Assembly: GCA_917880885.1 (NCBI GenBank)
Contig: OU862927.1
Coordinates: 41,753,571-41,817,570, forward strand
DNA from: Limnephilus marmoratus
Lineage: Eukaryota > Arthropoda > Insecta > Trichoptera > Limnephilidae
DNA: 64,000 nt
Direction: 5' to 3'
Shown here: one piece after another, positions 32,314 through 42,729 of the stretch
Numbering within the stretch: the first letter of the stretch is position 1
Layout: each line of letters opens with the position of its first letter
Notes under the pieces: generated by a model
What the model was told of the DNA's origin: nothing
The model's database searches: none
The model's input: the letters and a program-made list of their open reading frames with translations, nothing else
Made by a program: the position numbers and the translations under genes

Positions 32314-33447
32314 TTAATCTAAAAAATTTACCATTCTGTTCTCCTGTTCAATTTTTCGACAGTATACTGGACAGTCTTTGCTCCATACAGGGTGATCAAT
32401 TTTTAAATTTAATTTTAGTCTTTCATTTGCTTTTTTGCAATTGATGCAGGCATCGTATCCTTCATTACAGTTTTTAATATCATGGGATTTTGCACATCTT
32501 GGACATGATATCTCATTTTTACAATGTATCGCCTTGTGGTTAAACCCGTTACAGTTAAAACATCTCAAAATATTTACATTGTCATAAACACGGCATCTGT
32601 CCCATCCTAAATATATCTTTTCAGCCTTAATTATTCGTTGGTACGTGTTGCCGTCGACTTCCGCATATACTGTGTAATTTATCTGGTCTCTTTTATTTTT
32701 AAACTCTTTTATGTAAGTAACCTCAATATTTGAGCTTGTTTCGAAAATGTCTTCATTTTGTGATTTTATTTTTGTTTCAATTTCCTCCCTGTCTTGTTTC
32801 TGAGTTATTCCAACAATTTTGATACTTGGTTTCTTCGCTTTAATTTTTTTAATATCGTATTTGTCTCCTAATTTTCCCTTTACCTCTTCACACATCTTGT
32901 CTATATTCGATGCATTTTTACATTCAACAATTATTCCACCATCTTTTGTGTTTCTTACACCCGTCACACCGCAGTTTATGGGATCAATATTATTTTTTAT
33001 TTCAGTTGTAGTTTTGACATTTTCTTGTTTATTTTTCGGTTTAATCATTACCATAGGCTCGTGTTTTTTAACTTTTTCAGCATAAGATTCATTTAAAGTT
33101 ATTTTTTTAATATCATTTTTTAGGTCATCGTTTTTATTTTTTATATTTTCAGAGAGACATTTATTCTCAATAATTATTTTTTCGCATTTTATATTGAGTT
33201 GGTCGTATTTTTTAGACAAAATTTCCATTTCTTTTAAGATTGTCAAATTTTTCTGTAATACTTCCTCTATTTTACCTTCATACATTTTAGACTGTTCGTC
33301 TACTTTATTTTCAAAGAAAGTTTTAATTATTTCAAATTCCTTTCTTAACATTGTTTTAATGTTGTCAGATAGGTTTTTTTCAGATGCCTCTTGCGTCATA
33401 TTTGCCCTGGTGGCGCGCGTAGTGGTGGTATTCTGGTTGGTAGACAT
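32314..33447 (-). CDS. LINE ORF1, gag-like nucleic-acid-binding protein
   Basis: 377 codons. Residues about 25-115 are charged and heptad-like (probable coiled coil for self-association); 150-290 fits the alpha/beta region preceding the knuckles in Jockey/I gag proteins. Three zinc-knuckle-like motifs: CFNCNGFNHKAIHC (296-309), CPRCAKSHDIKNC (315-327), and a longer C..C...H......C from residue 334. It packages the element's RNA. The stop at 32314-32316 follows, after one codon, the heptamer TTTTTTA (minus strand, 32326-32320); a -1 slip there would enter ORF2 in frame. Intact. Confidence 0.85.
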   Translation of the reverse strand: MSTNQNTTTTRATRANMTQEASEKNLSDNIKTMLRKEFEIIKTFFENKVDEQSKMYEGKIEEVLQKNLTILKEMEILSKKYDQLNIKCEKIIIENKCLSENIKNKNDDLKNDIKKITLNESYAEKVKKHEPMVMIKPKNKQENVKTTTEIKNNIDPINCGVTGVRNTKDGGIIVECKNASNIDKMCEEVKGKLGDKYDIKKIKAKKPSIKIVGITQKQDREEIETKIKSQNEDIFETSSNIEVTYIKEFKNKRDQINYTVYAEVDGNTYQRIIKAEKIYLGWDRCRVYDNVNILRCFNCNGFNHKAIHCKNEISCPRCAKSHDIKNCNEGYDACINCKKANERLKLNLKIDHPVWSKDCPVYCRKIEQENRMVNFLD

Positions 33448-33608
33448 TTTTGTTACTTCACACTAACTTATGTACTGTGCATTATAGGAGCAATAGCTGT
33501 AATTATGGCAGCTTACAATTTCGTACTACGGTAAACTCAGCTTGCAAAAAATTTCCGTTATTCTCAGCTCGACTCTACCGTCTATTTCAACAAGTATATT
33601 ATATATTA

Positions 33609-34980
33609 TATAAGGAATTACAGACCAGTAGCTGTACTGTCAACCATACCAAAAATATTTGAAATGATTATTTACAAGAAATTACATCACCAAATTATGC
33701 CATTTCTAGGAGAAAATCAACACGGTTTCATGCCAAGAAAATCCACGGTTTCAAATTTGTTAACATTTTCGCGATTGGTGGCCGTCGGACTGGACTCGAG
33801 ACACCAAACAGATGTAGTGTATACGGATTTTGCCAAGGCTTTTGATCGAGTTGATCATGATATTTTACTACTTAAAATGTACAAACTTGGTTTCGATCAA
33901 CAAACGCTTATATTCTTCGCGTCCTATTTAAAAGCCAGAAGTCAATATGTAATAATAAATGGACATGAATCTAAACAATTCCCGGCGTTATCAGGTATTC
34001 CCCAAGGTTCAAACCTTGGTCCCTTGCTGTTCCTTATACTTATAGATGACATCCAGGTTTGTGTAAAATATTGCAAATGTCTTCTATTTGCAGATGACCT
34101 CAAACTTTTGATGGAAATAATTTGTTACTATGACTGCTTAAAAATGCAATCTGACCTTGATGCTATTGCAGAATGGTCAGTAAAGAACAAATTAGAATTC
34201 AATATAAAAAAATGTGTAACTATGACATATACCCGCTCCGAGAAGCCCATAGTTTTTGAATACAACATTAAAGGGCAAACATTATGCCGAGTCAACAGCT
34301 TTAAAGATCTCGGTATCGTCTTTGATCCCAAACTGACATTCTCGGATCATATATCACGGCTCACTCCAGCTTGCTACAAACTCCTGGGTTTCATCATCAG
34401 AATATGTAAGCAATTTGATGACCCAGATGCAATGATAGCCATGTTTGATGGAGTCATAAGAAGTAAGCTGGAGTATGCCAGTGGTGTGTGGACTCCGCAC
34501 CAAGCGAAATATATTAATATGCTAGAACAAATTCAAAAAAAATTCCTTAGGTATGTCTATATGCGGATGCATGGAACGTACCCGAGATTCATGCACCATA
34601 TGGAATTACTTGAGGCAACAAATAGATTTAGCTTGGAAACTAGACGTCATGCAAATCTTGCAATTCTTAGTTTTAACATAATCCATAACCGTATTGACAG
34701 CCCATTCCTCTTGGAATGTTATGGCTTATACGTGCCTGAAAATTTCAGCCGTAGTCGTCGACACGACTTGTTCAAAATACCATACGGCAGAACAGATGTT
34801 CTAGCACAGCATAGCATGACAAGAGGAATGGTGCTGATGAACGAAATATCGGAAACACTAGATATATATAACTCTTCTTTAGATAGCCTTAAGATTTTTT
34901 TGTATAATAATCATCTTTCTAGGTGTTAAGACTGTCAAAATGAGATAATTGTACAGTAATTGGATAAAAATCTGTTGTAC

Positions 34981-35035
<55 letters not shown>
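33609..35035 (+). mobile_element. LINE family H, 5'-truncated, with 50-nt poly(A)
   Basis: RT homology begins abruptly at IRNYRPVAVLSTIPKIFEM (33610 on) and runs open to the stop at 34927-34929, followed by ~56 bp of 3' UTR and an uninterrupted A-run at 34986-35035. The long pure A tail and open frame indicate recent insertion. A decayed relative lies at 1539-1962. Confidence 0.9.
33664..34929 (+). CDS. Reverse transcriptase of LINE family H (partial)
   Basis: 421 codons from the first Met; homology starts 18 codons earlier (NYRPVA), so the Met is only the first available one in a 5'-truncated frame. RT motifs: YTDFAKAFDRVDHD (53-66), GIPQGSNLGP (111-120), FADD (142-145), then thumb 'VNSFKDLGIVFD' (about 211-222) and a C-terminal region ending at LSRC with no nuclease domain. 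CR1/Jockey-group type. ORF1, endonuclease and palm N-terminus are missing, so it is not autonomous. Confidence 0.85.
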   Translation: MIIYKKLHHQIMPFLGENQHGFMPRKSTVSNLLTFSRLVAVGLDSRHQTDVVYTDFAKAFDRVDHDILLLKMYKLGFDQQTLIFFASYLKARSQYVIINGHESKQFPALSGIPQGSNLGPLLFLILIDDIQVCVKYCKCLLFADDLKLLMEIICYYDCLKMQSDLDAIAEWSVKNKLEFNIKKCVTMTYTRSEKPIVFEYNIKGQTLCRVNSFKDLGIVFDPKLTFSDHISRLTPACYKLLGFIIRICKQFDDPDAMIAMFDGVIRSKLEYASGVWTPHQAKYINMLEQIQKKFLRYVYMRMHGTYPRFMHHMELLEATNRFSLETRRHANLAILSFNIIHNRIDSPFLLECYGLYVPENFSRSRRHDLFKIPYGRTDVLAQHSMTRGMVLMNEISETLDIYNSSLDSLKIFLYNNHLSRC

Positions 35036-35037
<2 letters not shown>

Positions 35038-35744
35038 GTCTATGGTTAACTTAACTGTCAAAATCACTTTAGAACTTAAAACTCGCGAAGTTTATTTAAG
35101 ATAATGAAAAACTAATTTTCGCAGGAGAATAATCAAATATTTCTGCATAAAATGATGTATCACACATATATGATTAACTCTCTTTTACTGCACTTTTTCA
35201 CGAATCACGTTTATCAAGAAGTAACAGCGAGTAGGTGGTTGTATGGTTGTTATACATATCTGCATATTGAAATATCATCCTTACCACTAAATATGTTATA
35301 CACCTCAATTTTATTTACGTAAGTCATCAAATATTATTAATAAAAACCTCTTCACATAACAGTTTCATAAAATACTACATAAAAAAAAACAATAATATTA
35401 TTAGAAATGTAAAATGCCAATGACTCCTACAAAACCTGTTATGATCAGACAACAGGAAAAACTGTCATTCTCGCAAAGTATAATATTACGTACGACAAAG
35501 AAATGAGAAGTTCAAATGTCTCTGGCAAAAAACAGACTCCCACTTTCAAAAGGCAGCTATTTTACGAAAATAGATACTAATCTTCACTTTCTCTCATTTT
35601 TAATAGCGTCGTCATTATTTACGAAATAATCGATTATTTATGCAGATTTTGTACTACTTTTAATATTTAAATTATGTTTACGTGAAACGTGATGACTAAT
35701 ATCAAAATGCTTTGGGGTTTATTTCATTTTTTTTGTTTTTTTTA
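35036..35744. other. AT-rich, nothing recognised
   Basis: No feature found. Confidence 0.45.
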
Positions 35745-35834
35745 CGTGGTTACGATCCTCGGCTACGATTCCGGAGGTCGCGGGGTAAATCCCGGTGTAC
35801 ATAGGTAAATATAATTTGTGTTATTTTATTATCT
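35745..35834 (+). repeat. SINE family A head fragment
   Basis: 'ccggaggtcgcggggtaaat' followed by 'aatttgtgttattttatt' is the tRNA-like head and start of the body. It is cut by the LINE that follows; its last ~30 bp contribute the spurious N-terminus of the ORF starting at 35795. Confidence 0.55.
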
Positions 35835-36836
35835 GTAGTATAGCTGTAGGTGTTAAACAAGGCTGCGTAATGTTGCCGTGGTTATTCAATCTATACATGT
35901 ATAATTGTATGCAAGAATTGAAAGAGATGGGATTGGGTGCGAAATTGAGTAATCTAGAAGTATGTTGCCTGTTGTATGCTGATGATGCGGTGCTGATATC
36001 TAACAGTATGGAAGATCTACAGTCTCTCGTGTCAAGAATGAACGGATCATGCATAAAGAATGAGTTAATGATGAATGTAAGTAAGCCTAAAGTCATGGTG
36101 TTTGAAAAAGAGAGTACGAAAACAGTGTGCAATATAGTTGTGAATGATGAATACTTGGAGCAGGTGGATGAGTTTGTTTATTTGGGAAGTATGTTTACGA
36201 GAGATGGGAAGGCTGATAGAGATATTGAAAGAAGGGTGATTGCAGGTAACTCTATTAATGGAGGACTGAACGCCGTTGGCACCAACAAAAAACTGTCCAA
36301 AGACGCGAAACTAGCCGTCCATAATGGAGTACTGGTACCTACCCTGATGTATGGCAGTGAGGTATGGAACTGGCAGAGGAAGGATGAAAGTAGACTGAAC
36401 GCTGTAGAAATGAGATCCCTGAGGCGTATGTGTGGTAAAACCATGTATGATCGTGTGAGAAATGTGGAAATCCGCAAAGAATGCAAGGCTGATGTAAGCG
36501 TGATGAGTAAGATCAAGAAAGGAACGCTCCGATGGTTTGGGCATGTAGAGCGAATGAACGAGGAAAGGAGTGTAAGGAGAATATATGACGCAAATGTGAA
36601 TGGTAGAAGAAGTCGAGGACGCCCAAGAAAGACATGGCACGACCAAGTGAATCAGATACTTGAGTCGGGCCATGTCAAGAGTCAGAATAATAGAAGAGAA
36701 TGTATGAGACGTTGTATGAATGTAAAGGAGGCAAGGAATGTGTGCCAAGACCGGGATGTTTGGCGGTCCGTCCTCTCTGCCTACCCCTGCGGGGAAACGG
36801 CGTGATGGTTAGTTAGTTAGTTAGTTAGTTAGCTGT
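35835..36836 (+). CDS. LINE family G reverse transcriptase (5'-truncated) with (GTTA)n tail
   Basis: The open frame (35795-36805) encodes RT from motif B' on: VGVKQGCVM (residues 18-26), LLYADDAVL with catalytic YADD (61-64), 'FVYLGSMFTRDG' (about 127-138), MYGSEVW, WFGHVERM and GRRSRGRPRKTWHDQVN, ending in YPCGETA. The first 17 residues come from the SINE fragment upstream. RTE/Jockey-like endonuclease-RT group. Just after the last domain the DNA forms CCCC-TGC-GGGG, then a (GTTA)n tail ends at about 36832; the 7175-7552 copy ends the same way. Open throughout the preserved part. Confidence 0.85.
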
Positions 36837-37005
36837 AGTCCCCGGCGTTGTCCGGTCTTTACACAGAATTTTTCGAAATCGGACTTGAAAATCAAAAATT
36901 GATGAGTACCTTTCTCTTGTTTTGAAGGTCGAGAGGGCTAAATTTCATCGATCTCCAAATTAAATTGTTGATTGGTATATAAATAAAATCCACGCCACCC
37001 GCCCT

Positions 37006-37248
37006 AGACACTTTTGAAGTGAAAACTTATTTAGCATCGTTGTGATTAGAAACTCGATGAAACGAAAAACAGCTACACTAAAAAGAGACAAACACATACA
37101 TTTAAAGTATTTAGCCTGCGAGAGAATGAGATAATACCTATAATCGGGGTCTCCTCTTTGAGCGGTGTTTCGTAGCCTCCCCACTCTTGTCTACTTTAGT
37201 TTTCTGAAGGGTTCAATTCTAGCACGTGTGAATTGCACACTCTGATTT
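37006..37248 (-). repeat. Family E repeat, full length
   Basis: 'ttgaagtgaaaacttattta' to 'gtgtgaattgcacactctga', 243 bp. Confidence 0.85.
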
Positions 37249-37262
37249 TTCTTGACATATAT

Positions 37263-37409
37263 AGGTCTATGGCACGTTCCAGAGTGGTAGCATTCAGAAT
37301 CGAAACCTGGCTTGAAATGGCTTTAGCTGTGTGTGGTGATCAGATCTTCCCCACATTCCTTTACTCCATCTCTTTCGCCTCCCCACTATCTTCAACATAC
37401 CTACTACCT
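37263..37409 (+). repeat. SINE family A fragment (headless)
   Basis: 'ggcacgttccagagtgg...ttgaaatggctttagctgtg' and the pyrimidine-rich block; directly precedes a full copy. Confidence 0.7.
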
Positions 37410-37820
37410 GACGGCCGGCGTAGTCCAGCGGTGAGGCTCTTGACTCGTACTCCGAAGGTCGCGGGATCGAATCCCGGCGAGGCAAATAAATTTTATTTGA
37501 TTAATTTGAGTTATTTAACAATTTATTAATTTAAAATAATATATAGTATATTTGCGGCACGTTCCACAGTGGAAGATACTCTCAGTATCGCCCTGGTGTA
37601 AGACCACCATTCAGAATTGAAACTTTGCTTGAAATGGCCTTTGCCGTGTTTAGTGACCAGATCTGAATAGCCAGGTACTTCCCCACCTTCCTCACCCTAT
37701 CTCCTTCCCCTCCCCACTACCATCAGCCTCACAACATAAACCAATTGGGGATGCCATAGTCCCACTGGCTCGAGACGGGATCAGTTGGGGCTCTTGGGTG
37801 GTATTCAAGTAAAAAAAAAA
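37410..37820 (+). repeat. SINE family A, full length
   Basis: Head 'gacggccggcgtagtccagc' contains a box A fit (tagtccagcgg); box B is 'gatcgaatcc' in the GCGGGATCGAATCCCGGC T-arm. The body runs to 'atgccatagtcccactggct' and an A tail at ~37811. tRNA-derived; transcribed by RNA polymerase III when active. Confidence 0.9.
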
Positions 37821-37825
37821 CCTAC

Positions 37826-37913
37826 CCCACTTGAGAATGCCATAGTCTCACTGGCTCCAGACGGTCGGGAGTAGTTGGGACTCTTGTGCGTTACCTCATA
37901 ATTAAAAAAATCT
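37826..37913 (+). repeat. SINE family A, extra 3' end
   Basis: A second copy of the last ~85 bp of family A ('gaatgccatagtctcactgg...') directly downstream of the full copy. Confidence 0.75.
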
Positions 37914-38118
37914 CTCTTCTCTTCCTTCTACTTCCGTTTCATATTTCTTTTCTTCTTCATATTTCGTACCTATTGGAGGTTGTAAAACATCTTTTTTATC
38001 TTGTACGTACTTCTGGACTTTGAAAATAACACTCTTTTTATTGTATGTACAACTTTATGAATAGATTTTTTGATAAAATTTGTAGCACATTCCTAATAGT
38101 AATTTTCTTTTGTTCTAG

Positions 38119-38165
38119 TGGTCACTGGATCCACAGATGGAGTCGGAAAAGCATACGCCAAAGCG
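38119..38165 (+). CDS. HSD17B12: Very-long-chain 3-oxoacyl-CoA reductase, internal exon (cofactor-binding loop)
   Basis: 47-nt exon between a good acceptor (tttcttttgttctag|) and donor (|gtaagc). With one base from the previous exon it reads VVTGSTDGVGKAYAKA: the TGxxxGxG dinucleotide-binding loop of short-chain dehydrogenases in the exact form of the HSD17B12/KAR (Drosophila spidey, C. elegans let-767) family. The enzyme reduces 3-ketoacyl-CoA with NADPH in the second step of very-long-chain fatty acid elongation on the ER membrane, and in insects is tied to cuticular lipid supply. It enters in phase 1 and leaves in phase 0, matching the exon at 55484. The upstream exon (membrane anchor) was not found. 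Confidence 0.85.
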
Positions 38166-38785
38166 GTAAGCAAAAAAAAATTGCCGTATTTCGTAAATGG
38201 GGCTGGCTGGTCGTAAATTGGTGTTGCGATACTAATTTTCGTTTGATGTAACTCAAAATAAGATTTTCCAGTTCTTGCAATAATCATTGATCATTAACTG
38301 AAACATTTTATAATAATGTACTAGCATGAAAAATCACGGGATATTATAATTCCTATTTTGAATAAGAGAATGGGGTTTTTCTTAATCTATGAATAAAGTT
38401 AAAGACGTGTAAAAAATTTTAAGTTAATTTTATTGATTTTGTTCAGAATATGACATCTCAAATCTGATAGTTGATGGCATTTTATTTATTTTTAGCAGAT
38501 ATAAATTTAACATTAAAATGCTCGTTTTCATTATACTATGCTTTTGCCCGTATCATGGCAGTCATATATAGGCTCTATTACAATGTAATAATAAGAATAG
38601 AGAATATTAAATGTAGAAACAAAAATTAAAACAGTGTTTAAAAAACAAAAACACATATTATTAACCATAACAAAAGTGTCTAGTAACCGAAAGGTTACGG
38701 AAATAGCCGATGATATACGATCGACAGCTGGGCACCTTCAGTGTCCAGTTCTTTTGCGTCCATTGGAATAGTTTTGTGTACGATT
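38166..38785 (+). other. Start of the 17.3-kb HSD17B12-like intron
   Basis: Intron runs 38166-55483 (gtaagc ... ttgttttgttccag). This first 620 bp is AT-rich with nothing recognised; the rest holds the repeats listed below. Confidence 0.7.
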
Positions 38786-39484
38786 TGGAAGGCGGGAATG
38801 GGTACCGCCGCCCCGGGAACCTTTATTGGATAACCATCACCTCTGCCATAGGTCACCCCCCTTGACGGCCGGCATAATCCAGCGGTAAGGCTCTTGACTA
38901 GCAGTCCGAAGGTCGCGGGATCGAATCCCGGCGTGGCAAATAAATTTTACTTGCTTAATTTGTGTAATGTCACAATTTATTATGTAAAATAATATATAGT
39001 ATATTTGCAGCACGTTTCAGAGTGGAAGATACTCTCAGTATCGCCCTGGTGTAAGACCACCATTCAGAATTGAAACGTTGCTTGAAATGGCTTTAGCTGT
39101 GTTTGGTCTGAATAGCCAGGTACTATCCCCACCTTCCTCTTCCCTATCTCCTTCCCCTCCCCACTACCTTCAGCCTCACAACATACCCCAATTGGACTCT
39201 TGTGCGGTATTCATGTAAAAAAAATCCAAGTGGTTCGCTACGTTTGGTGATTTAACAGGGGTACCCGGGTTCATGGGGTGAGGTTTGTCTAGGTCTTGGA
39301 GGCTGATGACCAGCACACACTGAACCGCAGATTCCTACCAACCCCTTAAACCCTTTTCCTTCGTAGAACTCTTCTCTCCTTCCTTTCCCTTAAAAAACCC
39401 TCCACATTCATCCACAAAGATGACATAGGCCCTGAGAGAAATTATTTTCCTCAGGGCCTCCTGTGTGGAGCTCATGTAAAAAAA
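38786..39484 (+). repeat. Family B element interrupted by a SINE
   Basis: B sequence from 'gatttggaaggcgggaatgg' to 'ataggtcacccc', then SINE A (38874-39222), then B resumes at 'caagtggttcgctacg' and runs to the terminal hairpin and A tail. Confidence 0.85.
38874..39222 (+). repeat. SINE family A inserted in family B
   Basis: Full head ('gacggccggcataatccagc', box B 'gatcgaatcc'), body and A tail; a short deletion near 39110 and a truncated 3' block. Confidence 0.9.
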
Positions 39485-39862
39485 AACGGATATTCATTAT
39501 AAACCACGCGATATCGTAAATAAAGTAATTTGTATTTTCGACATATCATACAAATCTCAATAACTGGGAAGAACATTGTAGTTATTAAAAGATCGTTGTC
39601 GAGGTGCAAAATTTTCTCGATCCGGCTTTGTTAATTATCGTTTCAAAACAATAATAAATGTACACTTTACTTGTGTTCTGATTTCAAGTATTTATGTAAG
39701 GTATTCGTGCAGAAAATAGCAAATGATTCTCATTTCCCCGATTCGAGGAAATGTGATTTATTTGAAAACAGGAGTACGAGTGCGGCTTACCTCCGCAGTA
39801 AACTAAATTAAATAACACTGTTTCTGGGGAAAAACGAGCTAGTTTTAAGGATTATAAGGCGT
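39485..39862. other. Intronic, nothing recognised
   Basis: No feature found. Confidence 0.4.
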
Positions 39863-40217
39863 TAACGGCCTCTGTGTTCGAGGGGTAAGGCTCTTGACTC
39901 GCAAACCAAAGGTCGCGAGATCGAATCACGGCGTGCGCAAATAAATTTTATTTGATTAATTTGTGATATGTTCCAGCGTGGAAGATACTCCCAGTATCAC
40001 CTTGGTGTAAGACCGCCATTCCGAATTGAAACGTAGCTTGAAATGGCTTTGGCCCTGTTTGACGACCAGATCTGAATAGCCAGGTATTACCCCACCTTTC
40101 TGTTTGCCATCTCCTTCCCCTCTCCACTACCTTTAGCCTCACAATATAACCCAATTGGTGACGCCATGGCTTCAGACGGGTACGGTTGGGACCCTTGTGC
40201 ATTTTGCACATAAAAAA
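39863..40217 (+). repeat. SINE family A copy
   Basis: Head with 'ggtcgcgagatcgaatcacg', body through 'gaccagatctgaatagccag', A tail at 40210. Confidence 0.85.
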
Positions 40218-40249
40218 AGCCATTGGTAGGTCATAAAAGTAAATTTTTA

Positions 40250-40567
40250 GTAGTGGGTAAGGAACTGTTTATTGGATAATCAAAACCCCGGCCATAGCTC
40301 ACTCCAGGGGGTTCGTCACGTTTGCTGACTTATCAGGGTTGCGGTTTGTCTACTACTACTACCTACTGTGTAACGGGCCGGATCAGGAGAGATTGGTTGG
40401 TAATGGATTCCGTCACTCCTGGACAGGTGGACCCCAAATTCCTACTCACCCCTCATTCCTTTTTTTTCCCACTTCTCTCCTTTTTTTACTTAGAAAGACC
40501 CTCCAAACATCATCCTTGAGGATGACATCGGCCCCGAAGGAAATTGTTTCTCTCGGGATCTATGTGT
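40250..40567 (+). repeat. Family B, degenerate, meeting family C at a shared hairpin
   Basis: 'ggaactgtttattggataat', 'ggttgcggtttgtctac', 'ccctccaaacatcatcc', then the tail hairpin (40520-40560). Confidence 0.65.
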
Positions 40568-40905
40568 GAGTAGGAAGGAGTAAACACGGGACTTGAAGAT
40601 ACCCATATTGCACGAGAGAGGAAACACAGAGCCCCGCAAGTTGTTCCACAACCAAGCTGTTGAACTCAAGAACGAGCAGTAGAAGCGAACTGTTCTCATG
40701 TGACAAATATTGCCAACCGTTTGTTGGCATTATTTGTCACGCGTTTGGCAAATTTTCCGACTCTACACCGGTGCCGAGGGATTATTGACGCTAATTCCTC
40801 GGAGCATCTTCAATTGTAATACCGGTAGAACGCGGACAACATACCCATATGACGCCTGTGCTCTAAAGATTGCAATCCGCTTATTAAGGTAAAGGAATAC
40901 AGATA
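40505..40905 (-). pseudogene. LINE family C 3' end
   Basis: After the shared hairpin, the minus-strand family C sequence follows: 'gaggaaacacagagcc', 'gttgttccacaaccaagctg', 'gttctcatgtgacaaat', 'ataccggtagaacgcgg'. Minus frame gives LLFLSSTAWLWNNL-like remnants. Confidence 0.7.
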
Positions 40906-40917
40906 GATCAATGAGTA

Positions 40918-41273
40918 TATAAATATATATAAAAATCAGAATACTCTTGCTTCTATGTGTGTATGTGAGTTGTCTCTGCATTGCTAAACCATTCATCCGA
41001 TTACGATGAAACTTTGGGGATTTGATGTGCGCATGTCCGCGTTGTGTTTTATATACAAGAATGAGCTCTGGCGTCATGAAACGTTGCTTACCATTCATCC
41101 GGAGGAGGAAGTGAGAGAAGGAAGAGGGAAGGTGGAGTGGGATTGTGTGAAGTTAAGGGGATGCGGGGAGAGGAAGAGGAGGCAAAAGGGTAACGGGACG
41201 AATGGGAAAAGACACGCAGGAAAAACAATTTCTTTATTAAGTGTCATTGCAACGCATGCCGGGAACTCGTTCG
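40918..41273 (+). mobile_element. Helitron-like element, degraded 3' end
   Basis: Shares the purine-rich body and 3' region ('acgaatgggaaaagacacgc', 'ttgcaacgcatgccggga') with 52773-53513. The terminal CTAG has mutated to 'ttcg', followed by T. The 5' end is taken as the TC after A at 40917, by analogy. Confidence 0.55.
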
Positions 41274-41277
41274 TAGG

Positions 41278-41680
41278 TGACGGCCGGTGTATTCCAGCGA
41301 TAAGGCTCTCGAATCGCACACCGAAGGTCGCGGGATCGAATTCCGGCGTGGCAAATAAATTTTATTTGATTAATTTGTATTATTTTACAATTTATTCATT
41401 AAAAATAATATATAGGATATATGCGGCACGTTCCAGAGTGGGAGATACTCTCAGTATCGCCCTGGTGTAAGACCACCATTCAGATTTGAAACGTTGCTTG
41501 AAATGGCATTAGCCGTGTTTGGTGACCAGATCTGAATAGCCAGGTACTATCCCCACCTTCCTCTTCCCTATCTCCTTCCCCTCCCCACTACCTTCAGGCT
41601 CACTACATACCCCAATTGGGGATGCCATAGTCTCATTGGCTTCAGACGGGAGCAGTTGGTATATGGTTCATAAAAAAAAA
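41278..41680 (+). repeat. SINE family A, full length
   Basis: Head 'gacggccggtgtattccagc', box B 'gatcgaattcc', body to 'atgccatagtctcattggct', A tail. It starts 4 bp after the Helitron-like element. Confidence 0.9.
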
Positions 41681-41729
41681 GTTTTATCGATTATGTTATT
41701 AAATGAGCTATTTTCATTGAAGAAATATG

Positions 41730-41802
41730 TAGGTTTTTTATTTATTTTTTTTTTTTTTTTTATTTATTTTTTTTTTTTTATTTTTTTTTTATTTATTTTT
41801 TT

Positions 41803-41835
<33 letters not shown>
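41730..41835. repeat. T-rich low-complexity tract
   Basis: (T)n interrupted by A. The 101-codon Phe-rich ORF over it is spurious. It could be the poly(A) of an unrecognised minus-strand retroposon. Confidence 0.7.
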
Positions 41836-42212
41836 TATTTTTGAATGTAGCTATTACTTTGTGGTTATTATATTTTATTATTATATTTTATATTTCATTT
41901 TTTCTAAATATGTAGGTACTTTTACAATTTACAATTACTGAAGAAAAGTAACTGAAGGTGTAAGCCCACCAATTAAAATCACACATTTCCTGATAGATTT
42001 TTTCGTTGTTGTGTTATTTATGTACACGTACAACTTTAATTACTGGCAATTATAATCTTGTTAAATATTTCTCATGGGAGGAAAAGCATTGATAATTACG
42101 TTTAATACACTCTTCCGTGAACTATTATTTCCCACATTACTGCCTGTATAACATTATGATGTATGTACGTGCTTACTTGTTGCGTAAATGATTTTAAAAG
42201 TTTTAGATATAA
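41836..42212. other. Intronic, nothing recognised
   Basis: AT-rich; no coding or repeat match. Confidence 0.4.
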
Positions 42213-42729
42213 CTAGCAGACCCGGCCACAGGTTGCTGTGGCTAACGAAACACAACGCCATTACCCAACCTTTATAAAATCCACACCCGCTTGCCAGCTG
42301 CCCGCTGCCTGAATTGAATATTTGAATCGGCTTTTCTCTACTATAATAAGCACGTATTATACATATAAACTAATTAACTCGCCACCATACAATGCTTGCA
42401 ATGGAACACTGGATATTTGAAAAGGGAAAATCAAATACCTACTTACTCTAGGACATCTATTTTCCAATTTCTTCCGTAGAACGAATTTCAAAAGTGACTA
42501 TAAATAGTACGGCCCGCCGTTTTAAACCGCATAAAAATATGTTTTCTTTGAATTTCTCGGCTTTTCTCTAATATAATATAATATTATAATATTACATGTA
42601 TTATACATATAAACATTCCTCTTCAATCAATCTATCTATTGGTGAAAATAGTATGAAAATCCGTTGCGTAGTTTAAAAGATTAACGCGCACATACATTTT
42701 GAGCGACTTCATTTTATACTATGTAATGA
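42213..42729 (-). mobile_element. Non-autonomous Helitron, complete
   Basis: On the minus strand it starts TCATTACATAG after A and ends with a GCCACAG...CTGTGGCC hairpin, then 'gggtctgctag' followed by T: both A|T junctions fit (flank bases 42212 and 42730). Shares ends with the plus-strand copy at 51427-51721 but is longer (517 bp). Confidence 0.8.

Larger units (their letters stand above)
29390..33600 (-). mobile_element. Nearly full-length non-LTR retrotransposon, two ORFs
   Basis: Minus-strand order: 5' UTR (~33600-33448), ORF1 gag-like (33447-32314), ORF2 endonuclease then reverse transcriptase (about 32313-29503, one frameshift at ~31250), short 3' UTR, and a 22-nt poly(A) tail (T-run 29390-29411). 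ORF1 with zinc knuckles plus an APE-type endonuclease/RT marks the CR1/Jockey/I superclade. The exact 5' end is uncertain because another LINE abuts it at ~33609. No clear target duplication was found. Confidence 0.85.

Noticed and set aside
30293..33466. Plus-strand ORFs of 63-113 codons over the LINE
   Set aside because: Antisense shadows of the LINE ORFs, which carry the catalytic motifs on the minus strand.
35821..36748. Minus-strand ORFs of 103-145 codons
   Set aside because: Antisense shadows of the family G reverse transcriptase.
41636..41941. 101-codon phenylalanine-rich ORF
   Set aside because: Covers a T-rich low-complexity tract.
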